Shown: piece after piece, positions 22,575-30,115 of the stretch
Numbering within the stretch: position 1 is the stretch's first letter
Layout of the letters: each line of letters starts with the position of its first letter
From: Actinomycetes bacterium
Lineage (GTDB): Bacteria; Actinomycetota; Acidimicrobiia; Acidimicrobiales; Acidimicrobilacustridaceae
Length of the DNA: 64,000 bases
Direction of reading: 5' to 3'
NCBI GenBank assembly: GCA_029782025.1
Contig: JAKOVR010000167.1
Location: 1-64,000, forward strand
Position numbers and translations under genes: made by a program
The notes under the pieces: generated by a model
What the model saw: only the letters and a program-made list of their open reading frames with translations
What the model was told of the DNA's origin: nothing
The model's database searches: none

Positions 22575-23738
22575 GTGGAAACCGTCGCCTCGCCGCCCCC
22601 GTCGACCGATCACCCGCTGGAGATCGCCGGCATGCCGCCGGACGGGGCCTACGCCGAGGACGAGAAGTTCCACTGGCTGGCGTCGGCACCGTTCTTCCTC
22701 GTCCACCTGAGCCCGCTCCTCTTGTTCTTCACGGGCTGGTCGTGGAAGGCCGTCGCCCTCGGGGTGGCCACCTTCTGGATGCGGATGTTCTTCATCACCG
22801 CCGGCTACCACCGCTACTTCTCGCACCGCAGCTACAAGCTGGCCCGCGTGCCGCAGTTCCTGATGGCGTTCGGCGGTACGACGGCGGCCCAGAAGGGCCC
22901 GCTGTGGTGGGCCGCCCACCATCGCGACCACCACCGCTTCTCCGACACCGACCGCGACCTGCACTCGCCCCAGCGCGGCTTCTGGTGGAGCCACGTCGGC
23001 TGGATCCTCTGCGAGCGCAACTCCGAGACCAAGCTCGACCGCATCAAGGACTTCGCCAAGTACCCCGAGCTGCGGTTCCTCAACAAGTTCGACTGGCTGG
23101 GCCCCTGGACCCTCGGCGTCGTCTGCTTCCTCATCGCCGGCTGGCAGGGCGTGGTGATCGGTCTCCTGATCTCGACCGTCGTCACCTGGCACGCCACGTT
23201 CTGCATCAACTCGATGGCCCACGTCTTCGGCCGCCGCCGGTACGTCACCGAGGACACCAGCCGGAACTCGGCCCTGCTCGCCATCATCACGATGGGCGAG
23301 GGCTGGCACAACAACCACCACTACTACCCCGTGTCGGCCCGGCAGGGCTTCTACTGGTGGGAGTGGGACCCGTCCTTCTACATCCTCAAGGCGCTGAGCT
23401 GGGTCGGGATCGTCAAGGACCTCAAGCGTCCGCCGGAGTGGGCGTTGACCTCGAGCCGGGTGCGCGACGGCAACTTCGACATCGGCATGTTCCGGGCCCA
23501 TTGGAACAAGGCCACCCGCGCCGTCGCGGCGGCATCGGAGCAGCTGACCGACCGCGTGAGCGAGCGCAAGGCGGCGGCGGGCGAGTCGCTGGCCGAGAAG
23601 CGAGCAACGGTCGAGGCCGGCTTGGCCGCCAAGAAGCTCGCCCTCGAGTCCTTCGTGCGGGGGTCGCTCGAGTCGGCCGAGGAGCTGGCGTCGTTCACCA
23701 AGCGCACCCAGCGGGACCTCGCCGCCCGGCCCGACTGA
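22575..23738 (+). CDS. Acyl-CoA/fatty-acid desaturase (delta-9 type) with C-terminal helical extension
   Basis: The 387-residue membrane di-iron enzyme carries all three histidine boxes: HRYFSH at residues 79-84, HHRDHH at 115-120 and HNNHH near residue 243. Hydrophobic helices lie at about 36-52, 58-76 and 175-205. It introduces a cis double bond into saturated acyl chains with O2 and an electron carrier. After the desaturase core ends, roughly 80 residues form a charged, Ala-rich helical tail (for example KAAAGESLAEKRATVEAGLA), which is not part of the usual family length. The gene is preceded by a TetR-like palindrome and a leaderless-type promoter. A P450 gene follows after 48 bp with its own promoter. 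Confidence 0.9.
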   Translation: METVASPPPSTDHPLEIAGMPPDGAYAEDEKFHWLASAPFFLVHLSPLLLFFTGWSWKAVALGVATFWMRMFFITAGYHRYFSHRSYKLARVPQFLMAFGGTTAAQKGPLWWAAHHRDHHRFSDTDRDLHSPQRGFWWSHVGWILCERNSETKLDRIKDFAKYPELRFLNKFDWLGPWTLGVVCFLIAGWQGVVIGLLISTVVTWHATFCINSMAHVFGRRRYVTEDTSRNSALLAIITMGEGWHNNHHYYPVSARQGFYWWEWDPSFYILKALSWVGIVKDLKRPPEWALTSSRVRDGNFDIGMFRAHWNKATRAVAAASEQLTDRVSERKAAAGESLAEKRATVEAGLAAKKLALESFVRGSLESAEELASFTKRTQRDLAARPD

Positions 23739-23774
23739 TCCGGCCACCCGACCGCAGCCACACGCCCTCGGGGG

Positions 23775-23780
23775 TAGGGT
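23775..23780 (+). promoter_or_regulatory. -10 TAGGGT, leaderless start of P450
   Basis: TAGGGT, 6 nt, then ATG 23787; no ribosome-binding site. Confidence 0.5.
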
Positions 23781-23786
23781 CGGTCC

Positions 23787-25019
23787 ATGGCTGCTGAGGG
23801 CGAACTGGAGCTGCTCGACGTCTTCGCCAACTTCGACGACGACACGAGGACCGATCCCCACCCGCTGTACCACCGGTTGCGGGCCACCGCCCCCGTGGCC
23901 CACTCGCCCACCTTCGACGACAGCTACCTGCTCACCCGCTTCGCCGACTGCGAGGCCGTGCTCCGGGACACGCGGTGGAGCAGCAACCCCGTCCACCGGC
24001 GGGCGCCGCGGGGCGACGAGGCCCCCGACTTCCGGGAGTCGGCGGCCAGCAGCGGGGCCAACGTGCTGCTGTTCCTCGACCCGCCCGACCACACCCGCCT
24101 CCGCAAGCTGGTCAACAAGGCGTTCACGCCCCGCACCGTCGAGCGGCTCCGGCCCCGGGTCCAGGAGATCGTCGACGTGCTCCTCGACGAGGCCGAGGAG
24201 CGGGGCGAACTCGACATCGTGGCCGACTTCGGGTTCATGGTGCCGGTCACGGTGATCTGCGAGCTGATGGGCGTCCCGGTGGAGGACCACCACCTCTTCG
24301 GCCCGTGGTCGTCGGCGGCCAGCCGGCTGCTCGACGGGATGGTCGACGAGGAGACGATGATGGCCGGGGTCGGGGCCTTCATGCAGATCATCAACTACTT
24401 CAACGACATCTACGAGGAGCGCCGACGCCACCCGGGCGACGACCTCATCACCGCGCTGGTGCAGGCCGAGGAGGAGGGCGACCGGCTCACGGAGGAGGAG
24501 CTGCGGTCGATGACCGTGCTGCTCTTCATCGCCGGCCACGAGACCACCACCAACCTGATCGGCAACGGCATGAAGGCTCTGCTCGAGCACCGCGACCAGT
24601 TCGAGCGTCTCCACGCCGACCCGTCGCTCGCCCCGTCGGCGGTGGAGGAGCTGCTGCGCTACGACGGCCCGGTGCACATCACCGCCCGCATCGCCACCAC
24701 CGATCTCGAGGTCGGCGGCCACCGGTTCGAGCAGGGGCAGTCGGCCGCGCTGCTCCTCGCCGCCGCCAACCGCGATCCCGCCCATTTCCCCGACCCGGAC
24801 CGGCTCGACATCGGCCGCGACGACGGGCCCCACCTCGCCTTCAGCTACGGGATCCACTACTGCCTCGGCGCCTCGCTGGCCCGGCTCGAAGGGCAGATCG
24901 CCATCGGCACCCTCGTGCGTCGCTTCCCCGACATGGAGCTGCTCACCGATCCGGTCCGCTACCGCGACCACTTCGTGCTGCGGGGTCTGCGCGAGCTGCG
25001 CGTCTCGGTCCGGCCGTAG
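23787..25019 (+). CDS. Cytochrome P450
   Basis: The 410-residue P450 has AGHETTTNLIGNGM in the I-helix (near residue 250), EELLRYDGPVH with the ExxR pair (near residue 288) and the haem loop FSYGIHYCLGASLAR with Cys near residue 356. A His replaces the more common Asn/Gly before ETT. It lies between the fatty-acid desaturase and a small membrane protein whose start follows its stop by 2 bp, so the latter pair is probably an operon. A lipid or terpenoid hydroxylase role is plausible from context, but the substrate is unknown. Redox partners are not encoded in the window. Confidence 0.9.
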   Translation: MAAEGELELLDVFANFDDDTRTDPHPLYHRLRATAPVAHSPTFDDSYLLTRFADCEAVLRDTRWSSNPVHRRAPRGDEAPDFRESAASSGANVLLFLDPPDHTRLRKLVNKAFTPRTVERLRPRVQEIVDVLLDEAEERGELDIVADFGFMVPVTVICELMGVPVEDHHLFGPWSSAASRLLDGMVDEETMMAGVGAFMQIINYFNDIYEERRRHPGDDLITALVQAEEEGDRLTEEELRSMTVLLFIAGHETTTNLIGNGMKALLEHRDQFERLHADPSLAPSAVEELLRYDGPVHITARIATTDLEVGGHRFEQGQSAALLLAAANRDPAHFPDPDRLDIGRDDGPHLAFSYGIHYCLGASLARLEGQIAIGTLVRRFPDMELLTDPVRYRDHFVLRGLRELRVSVRP

Positions 25020-25021
25020 CC

Positions 25022-25639
25022 GTGGCCGCCCGGCCGGACCGCACCGGCCCCCGCTGGGCCGACGCGCGGGCCCGGGCGTCGGAGCTGGCCCCGAAGATGG
25101 TGGCCTACCTCCAGCGGATCGGCCCGGCCCTCGCCGCCCTGGCCCGGTCGGTGCGGGCCGTCGGCGTGGTCGGCCTCGTGGCGGCGACGCTCCTGTGGGT
25201 GGCGGTGCTGAGCGTGGTGCGGCCGTCGGGCCTCCCCGGGATCCTCGTGGTCGTCATCGCCCTCGTCGCCCTCGGCGCGCCCGGTGCGCTGCTGCTCTGG
25301 ACGGCGTGGGCCATCGGCCAGCTGGCCCAGCTCCCCGACGTCCTGCGCCGGTCGCCCGACCTCGTGCGCGACAACGGCGACGCCCTGGCCAAGCTCTACC
25401 TCGACACGGCGGCGGAGTGGGGCGAGGCCAGCCGGTTCCGCCTCCTCGGCGGCGGCCTGGTGCGGGCCACCAAGCTGGCCTGGGCCGTGGTGTCGGACCT
25501 GCCCGACGTCAGGGGCGCGCTCGTGCTGGCCAGCCCCTGGTACCTGGCCGCGTCCGGCGTGGCCCTCGCCCTGGTGGTGGGCGAGGTGGTGGCGGTGCCG
25601 ATCGGGGTGGCGGTGGCGGTCGTGCTCAGGCTTGGTTGA
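25022..25639 (+). CDS. Small membrane protein of unknown function
   Basis: The 205-residue protein starts at a GTG 2 bp after the P450 stop and is probably co-translated with it. It has two adjacent hydrophobic helices (about residues 45-62 and 65-90, within VGLVAATLLWVAVL and GILVVVIALVALGAPGALLL), an amphipathic middle and a final hydrophobic segment (about 178-205). No family is recognised. Its last 14 bp overlap the 3' end of the convergent VOC gene. The translational link suggests a function connected with the P450, such as membrane tethering; this is speculative. Confidence 0.6.
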   Translation: MAARPDRTGPRWADARARASELAPKMVAYLQRIGPALAALARSVRAVGVVGLVAATLLWVAVLSVVRPSGLPGILVVVIALVALGAPGALLLWTAWAIGQLAQLPDVLRRSPDLVRDNGDALAKLYLDTAAEWGEASRFRLLGGGLVRATKLAWAVVSDLPDVRGALVLASPWYLAASGVALALVVGEVVAVPIGVAVAVVLRLG

Positions 25640-26366
25640 GCTCCACGATGTTCCCGCTCGGGTCGCGGAGGAACACCTGGCGGCCGGTCCCGATGTCGTT
25701 CCAGTTGCCGGCCTCGATCCCGGCCTCCCGCACGGCGGCGATGGCGGCGTCGATGTCGACCACGTCGAGGGCGAAGTGGTTGTTGGGGTTGCCGCCGCCC
25801 GGGAGCTCGATGAGGTGGACCTGCACGCCGTTGGGGGCGATCAGCCAGGCGCCGGCGATGCCGATGTCGGGCCGGGGGATCGGGGTGAGCCCGAGCCCCT
25901 CGACGTAGAACGCCAGGGCCGCTTCGGTGTCGTCGACGTTGATCGACACGTGCTGCACCCCGGTGATGCCGATCCGGTTGGCGACCGGGCCGGCGCCGCC
26001 GCCCTCGCCGGCGCGCCGCTCGGCCTCGATCTGGCGGGCACTGGCCCGGGCCAGGCCGGCCGGGTCGAGGATGCGCCGCTCCACCACGACGGTGGTGTCG
26101 AGCCGGTCGTCGCCGTCGAGGTCGCCGACGACGGTGGTCTCGCGCTCGAGGATGTCGGGGGTGCCGTCGCCGTCGAGGTCGGTGATGCGGGTGCTGCGGA
26201 TCACGGCGATGTCGTTGCGGCCGTCGCCGTCGAGGTCGACGCCCTGGGCCGAGGTCTGGATGATGGTGTCGGGCCGGCCGTCGCCGTCGGTGTCGATGGC
26301 GGCGATCTCGAAGGTCGAGCCGGGCTCGGGCCGGTCGTCGGCGGTGCTGCTCTCGGGATCGGGCAT
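25626..26366 (-). CDS. VOC (glyoxalase/dioxygenase) protein with four N-terminal Asp-rich repeats
   Basis: The 246-residue protein has two parts. Residues 25-90 hold four copies of a DxDGDGxxD motif (DTDGDGRPD at 25, DLDGDGRND at 44, DLDGDGTPD at 63, DLDGDDRLD at 82), spaced exactly 19 residues apart, like calcium-binding EF-hand, dockerin or thrombospondin type-3 loops. Residues 135-246 form a vicinal-oxygen-chelate domain with putative metal ligands His139, His184 and Glu242 (HVSINV, VHLIEL, NIVELNQA). There is no signal peptide, although such repeats usually occur in exported proteins. VOC enzymes act on small electrophiles, catechols or antibiotics; the substrate is unknown. A leaderless-type TACCCT supports the ATG. 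Confidence 0.8.
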   Translation of the reverse strand: MPDPESSTADDRPEPGSTFEIAAIDTDGDGRPDTIIQTSAQGVDLDGDGRNDIAVIRSTRITDLDGDGTPDILERETTVVGDLDGDDRLDTTVVVERRILDPAGLARASARQIEAERRAGEGGGAGPVANRIGITGVQHVSINVDDTEAALAFYVEGLGLTPIPRPDIGIAGAWLIAPNGVQVHLIELPGGGNPNNHFALDVVDIDAAIAAVREAGIEAGNWNDIGTGRQVFLRDPSGNIVELNQA

Positions 26367-26372
26367 GCCGCG

Positions 26373-26378
26373 AGGGTA
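26373..26378 (-). promoter_or_regulatory. -10 TACCCT, leaderless start of VOC gene
   Basis: On the minus strand TACCCT stands 6 nt before ATG 26366. Confidence 0.5.
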
Positions 26379-26379
26379 C

Positions 26380-27120
26380 TCAGCGCCGGGCGGTCACGAC
26401 CCGGGCCGGGGGGAACGTCAGCCACCGCCGCCCCGACCGCGTGACGTCGTGGCACCCGGCGGCGCGGAGCCCGTCGGCGACGGTGGCCGTACCCCGCCAG
26501 TCGACGATCAGCGCCGTGCCCCCGGGGGCGAGGACCCGGCCCAGCTCGGCCACCGCCGCGGCCCGCCGCTGCGGGTCGGCGATGCGGTGGAAGGCGAGGT
26601 TGGCCGTGACGAGGTCGACCGACCCGTCGGGGAGGGGGAGGGCCCAGAGGTCGGCGTCGTGGAGGACTACGCGGTCGGCCACGCCGGCGATGCCCACGTT
26701 GGCCTCGGCCACCGACCGGTGGTTGCCCGACACGTCACGCGACCGCCAGCGGTCCACGCCGTGCACGGTCCCGTCCGGGCCGAGCCGCCGGGCCACCTGG
26801 ACGAGGACCGGGCCCCGCCCGCATCCGGCGTCGAGCGCCGCGGTCGCGCCGTCGAGGGCGGCGCCGTCGAGCAGGCGGGACCAGAGCCGGCGGATCCCCA
26901 CCTTGGAGCTGGCCACCATGGCGGCGGCGGCCAGGCCGAGCCCGATCGAGACGGCGGCGAAGGGGATGACGACGCGGGCGTCGGCCACCCCCGATCCGAT
27001 GAAGATGCCGAGCATGATCGAGGCGAAGCACCCGGCCACGAGCCGGAACACCGTGCCGGGCGCATCGATGCCGTAGTCGGCCACCGCCGGTTGGTTGGGG
27101 ATGACGCGGCCGCCGGCCAT
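26380..27120 (-). CDS. SAM-dependent methyltransferase with N-terminal membrane hairpin
   Basis: The 246-residue protein begins with two hydrophobic helices (about residues 25-68, including LVAGCFASIMLGIFIGSGVA). A class I methyltransferase follows, with motif I AALDAGCGRGPVLVQVA near residue 92, an acidic post-I strand GTVHGVDRW, and LVTANLAFHRI as motif IV. The membrane hairpin suggests it methylates a lipid or membrane-bound metabolite. It starts 3 bp after the stop of the SDR gene upstream and is therefore probably in one operon with it. The substrate cannot be named. Confidence 0.75.
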   Translation of the reverse strand: MAGGRVIPNQPAVADYGIDAPGTVFRLVAGCFASIMLGIFIGSGVADARVVIPFAAVSIGLGLAAAAMVASSKVGIRRLWSRLLDGAALDGATAALDAGCGRGPVLVQVARRLGPDGTVHGVDRWRSRDVSGNHRSVAEANVGIAGVADRVVLHDADLWALPLPDGSVDLVTANLAFHRIADPQRRAAAVAELGRVLAPGGTALIVDWRGTATVADGLRAAGCHDVTRSGRRWLTFPPARVVTARR

Positions 27121-27123
27121 GGG

Positions 27124-27870
27124 TCAGGTGGCGTAGCCGCCGTTGACCGGGAGCACCTGGCCGGTGACCCACTCGGCTTCGGTGGAGGCGAGGTAGAGCA
27201 CGGCGGGGGCGATGTCCTCGGGGCGGCCCACCCGTCCGACCGGGTAGGAGCGGGCGAGCTTGGCGACGAGGTCGGCCGGCGTCGACGGCGGGCTGACGTT
27301 GCCGAGGGCGACGCAGTTGACGGTGACGCCGTGGGGGGCCGCCTCCTTGGCCAGCGCCTTGCTGAAGCCGATGGCCCCGGCCTTGGCCGCCGAGTACACG
27401 CTCAGGAACGGCTCGCCGTAGCGACCGGCGTCGCTGACGATGGTGACGATCCGGCCGAAGCCCCGCTCGACCATGCCGCCCACCACGGCGTGGCAGCAGT
27501 TGAGGACCCCGTAGAGGTTGAGGTCGACCCATGGCTGCCAGCGGTCGGGCGGCACCTCGTGGAAGGGCTGCAGGTCCCACGACGGGTTCGGCGGCACGCC
27601 GGCGTTGTTGACCAGGATGTCGATCGGACCGAGCGCCTCGACCCCCGCGACCATCGCCCGCACGGCGTCGCCGTCGGTGACGTCGCCGGCGATGCCGATG
27701 GCCCGGCCACCGCCGGCGACGATCTCCGCCGCCACGGCCTCGGCCCGGTCGGCGAAGAGGTCGTTGACGGCCACGGCGGCGCCCTGCTGGGCCAGGGTGC
27801 GGGCGATCGCCGCTCCCACGTTCTGCCCCGCGCCCGTCACGAGGGCGACGCGCCCGGTGAGGTCGAACAT
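27124..27870 (-). CDS. Short-chain dehydrogenase/reductase
   Basis: The 248-residue classical SDR has the cofactor motif VALVTGAGQNVGAAIA at residues 8-23, NNAG in DILVNNAGVPPNPS, and the catalytic Ser and YSAAK tetrad in IVSDAGRYGEPFLSVYSAAK. It ends with the conserved VTGQVLPVNGGYAT. It oxidises or reduces a hydroxyl or keto group with NAD(P). It resembles 3-oxoacyl reductase/3-hydroxyacyl-CoA dehydrogenase homologues found in acyl-CoA catabolic loci. The downstream methyltransferase gene is separated by only 3 bp. A 17-bp operator-like sequence shared with two other genes lies 19 bp upstream of the start. Confidence 0.88.
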   Translation of the reverse strand: MFDLTGRVALVTGAGQNVGAAIARTLAQQGAAVAVNDLFADRAEAVAAEIVAGGGRAIGIAGDVTDGDAVRAMVAGVEALGPIDILVNNAGVPPNPSWDLQPFHEVPPDRWQPWVDLNLYGVLNCCHAVVGGMVERGFGRIVTIVSDAGRYGEPFLSVYSAAKAGAIGFSKALAKEAAPHGVTVNCVALGNVSPPSTPADLVAKLARSYPVGRVGRPEDIAPAVLYLASTEAEWVTGQVLPVNGGYAT

Positions 27871-27889
27871 GCGCGCAGTCTCCCCGTGA

Positions 27890-27906
27890 TCTGATGACCC
27901 GTCAAA
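27890..27906. promoter_or_regulatory. Operator candidate TCTGATGACCCGTCAAA
   Basis: This 17-bp site is one of three matches to TCTRAYRNNCCRTCARA (others at 30929 and 34530). It lies upstream of the SDR gene start on the minus strand. Its dyad (TCTGA/TCARA) suggests a dimeric repressor. Confidence 0.4.
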
Positions 27907-27907
27907 T

Positions 27908-27932
27908 ACCGGCCGGCCAGTCGCCGGCCGGT
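27908..27932. terminator. Strong hairpin downstream of Nudix gene
   Basis: ACCGGCCGGC (27908-27917) pairs with GCCGGCCGGT (27923-27932) across the 5-nt loop CAGTC. It lies 10 bp beyond the Nudix stop on the minus strand. There is no long T-tract, but AAATA stands at its distal side, which reads as U-rich in the minus-strand transcript. Confidence 0.55.
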
Positions 27933-27942
27933 CGGGCGGGGG

Positions 27943-28455
27943 TCAGTCGGGCCAGCCGCCGGTGTGGGTGAGGTCCAGCGGCTCGGGCGGGGTGGCGCCA
28001 CCGCGCAGGTGGACGAGCAGCTCCCGGAGGCGGTGGGGGAGGAGGCGCAGGCCGGGGTCCCCGAGCACCTCGTCGAGGTGCCACCACCGGTGGCCCTGGA
28101 AGGCGATGGCCTCGAGGGCCTCCAGGCCGGCGGCGGTGGTGGTGGTGTGCCGGTCGTCGGCCCACGCCACGTGGATGTGCTCGAACTGCTCGAAGTGCAG
28201 GCCGGAGAAGGTGAACTCGGCCTCCTGGGTGGCGACGAGCGGGCCCAGCTCGACGGCCCGCAGCCCGGTCTCCTCGTGGATCTCCCGGCGGGCGGCGTCG
28301 GCGCTGGACTCGAACGGGTCCATGCCTCCGCCGGGGATCTCCCACCACTCGCCCTTGCGCGGATCGGCGGGGTCCCGGGCGCGGAGCAGCAGGATGTGGT
28401 CGTCCCTGCTCATCACCACCGCGCGGGCGGCCTGTCGCCGGAGGGTGAAGCTCAT
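27943..28455 (-). CDS. Nudix hydrolase
   Basis: The 170-residue protein has the complete Nudix box, from GGMDPFESSADAAR to REIHEETGL, at about residues 43-65. The box binds Mg2+ and cleaves a nucleoside-diphosphate linkage. The sequence LLRARDPADPRKGEWWEIPG before it is typical of MutT-like housecleaning or NUDIX-general proteins. Substrate specificity is not readable. ATG 28455 is preferred to the in-frame ATG at 28551 because the latter adds a Pro/Arg-rich tail that overlaps the small gene upstream. The small gene at 28475-28657 lies 19 bp upstream in the same direction, so the two may share a transcript. Confidence 0.85.
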   Translation of the reverse strand: MSFTLRRQAARAVVMSRDDHILLLRARDPADPRKGEWWEIPGGGMDPFESSADAARREIHEETGLRAVELGPLVATQEAEFTFSGLHFEQFEHIHVAWADDRHTTTTAAGLEALEAIAFQGHRWWHLDEVLGDPGLRLLPHRLRELLVHLRGGATPPEPLDLTHTGGWPD

Positions 28456-28474
28456 GCGGCGGCAGGCGGGGGGA

Positions 28475-28657
28475 TCACGTGGGGGCGGCGTCCTCGTGGT
28501 CGGGAGCGTCGGCGGTGGGGCACAGGCCCTCGTAGCCGGGCACCGGCCCACTCAACCAGTTGGGTGAGTAGGCGCACAGGAGGCGGCGAGGCTGCGTGCC
28601 GTGGTGTTCGCTCCGCAGCTCGACGTCGGCATCGTTGGCAACGTCGGTGGTGGACAT
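28475..28657 (-). CDS. Small protein of unknown function (60 aa)
   Basis: The 60-codon frame begins at ATG 28657 with a strong ribosome-binding site (AGGAGAAGG about 7 nt upstream) and a possible -10 TAGACT at 28702-28707. The protein has an acidic N-terminus (MSTTDVANDADVELR), a basic QPRR, then a segment between two cysteines, CAYSPNWLSGPVPGYEGLC, and an acidic, Pro/Ala-rich tail. No family is recognised. The clear translation signals in a genome rich in leaderless genes support it as real. It lies upstream of the Nudix gene and may be co-transcribed. Confidence 0.6.
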   Translation of the reverse strand: MSTTDVANDADVELRSEHHGTQPRRLLCAYSPNWLSGPVPGYEGLCPTADAPDHEDAAPT

Positions 28658-28701
28658 GGCGATCCTTCTCCTCGTTGAGCGGGATCATGGGTTGGATGGC
28701 G

Positions 28702-28707
28702 AGTCTA
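28702..28707 (-). promoter_or_regulatory. -10 TAGACT with leader for small gene
   Basis: On the minus strand TAGACT stands about 44 nt before ATG 28657, leaving room for a leader with the AGGAGAAGG site. Confidence 0.4.
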
Positions 28708-28804
28708 CCCTCGCACAGTGCCGGTCTGACCGCATGCCGCGGTGCCGCGTTACATCGTGGTCACACCGGACCGGTTCCTGCGGTGGCGGTGGGCGCGGGA
28801 CCGG

Positions 28805-29956
28805 TCAGAGCCAGTCGATCCACCGGCCGTGGGCCTGGACCCAGGCAAGCGGCACGGCCACCGTCGGCTCGGGCCGCCCGCCGGTCCAGACGGCCAACCC
28901 GAGCAGGCTGGCGCCCCGGGGATCCTCGATGGCGGCGGGCCGTGGCGGCTCGGGGATCCAGGGAGCGATCGACGGGTACTCGGCCGTGATCGCCGCCAGC
29001 GGCCGCCCGGCCGCGGCGTGGGCCCGGAGGTGGGCGTGCACCTCCTCGCGCTCGTCGGGGGTGAGGTAGGCGAGGGCCCACGTGGCCAGCACCACCGGGA
29101 GGGCGCCGTCGGGCACCTCCTCGAGGGCGACGGGGAGGAGGCCGGTGGCGTTGCCGGCCCGCAGGTCGAGGCGATGCTCCCGGGCCGTGGCCACGGCGGC
29201 GCGGAAGCGGTCCAGCCGGTCGGTCAGCCCCGGCCACAGGCAGGCCTCGAGCCAGCGCACGTGGTCGTCGTCGGCGACGTCGAGAGGGTGCAGGTCGAGG
29301 CCCACCCGTCCGGTGATGGCAGGGATGGCGTCGGGCAGCGGGCGCGGGGTGGGACCGAGGATGTCGCAGTCGAGCTGGACCGGGCTCCCGTCGGGGCCGA
29401 GCGATCCCGCCGGCCGGCCGTCTCGCCGGTAGGTGATCCGGTAGCGGTCGGGCACGAGGTTGAGCCCGGCGCTCGGGCCGACCTCGACGAGGTGGACCGA
29501 CGGTGCCGGCGCCCCGTCGGACCCCGCCGACGCGGTGGCGGACGCGGTGGCCGTCGCGGCGGCGATGGCCAGGGCCGGCGCCGTGGTGGCGGTGCGGCCC
29601 ACCTCGTTGGTCTGGATCGAGCGCGACCGCATGAGGTCGGCCACCTCGGCGAAGCGCTCGACGAGGACGGCGCGGAAGGCCGGCCAGGGATCGGCCTCGA
29701 CCTCGCCGCGGTAGATGGCGTCGAGCGGGGTGCCGACGGCGAGGTACTTGACGGCGGCGAGGCACAGCACCGGTTCCACCTTGCGCTCGGCGGTGATCCC
29801 GACGAGCCGGGCGATGAGGTCCCGGTCGTCTGAGACGGCGGTGGCGATGCGCTCGTAGATCGGGCAGTAGCCGCCGAACTCGGCTTCGGCGAGGAAGCGC
29901 CAGAAGCGGGCGAGCCGGGTGGCCGGGTCGTCGTCGGAGGGGGAGATGTCGCTCAT
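28805..29956 (-). CDS. DUF2332 family protein
   Basis: The 383-residue protein matches the DUF2332 family. It begins with RLARFWRFLAEAEFGGYCPI and has the middle block VHLVEVGPSAGLNLVPDRY, followed by RVGLDLHPLDVADDDHVRWL. The C-terminal stretch LPVVLATWALAYLTPDERE looks like the end of a Rossmann-type methyltransferase core. A SAM-binding function is possible from the VEVGPSAGLN loop but is not established for the family. An Ala/Thr low-complexity insert (about residues 120-140) interrupts the middle. It is cytoplasmic. The promoter region faces the SDR gene at 30116, and no leaderless hexamer is evident. Confidence 0.75.
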   Translation of the reverse strand: MSDISPSDDDPATRLARFWRFLAEAEFGGYCPIYERIATAVSDDRDLIARLVGITAERKVEPVLCLAAVKYLAVGTPLDAIYRGEVEADPWPAFRAVLVERFAEVADLMRSRSIQTNEVGRTATTAPALAIAAATATASATASAGSDGAPAPSVHLVEVGPSAGLNLVPDRYRITYRRDGRPAGSLGPDGSPVQLDCDILGPTPRPLPDAIPAITGRVGLDLHPLDVADDDHVRWLEACLWPGLTDRLDRFRAAVATAREHRLDLRAGNATGLLPVALEEVPDGALPVVLATWALAYLTPDEREEVHAHLRAHAAAGRPLAAITAEYPSIAPWIPEPPRPAAIEDPRGASLLGLAVWTGGRPEPTVAVPLAWVQAHGRWIDWL

Positions 29957-30054
29957 CGTGCACCGGGGGCAGCCGGGGCCACGGGACGGGTCATCGGTCT
30001 CGACACTACCGGGGCCGGCCGCGCCCGTTCGCGGCGCGGCGAGAAAGTGGCAGT

Positions 30055-30060
30055 TAGCAT
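30055..30060 (+). promoter_or_regulatory. -10 TAGCAT with leader for SDR
   Basis: TAGCAT lies 55 nt before ATG 30116, and the leader ends in the ribosome-binding site AGGAGGAACGCC. This is an example of the leadered class. Confidence 0.45.
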
Positions 30061-30115
30061 GCCGGTTCTGGGGGACCCGGCCCGGGTCGTCCGGCGCGAT
30101 CGCAGGAGGAACGCC

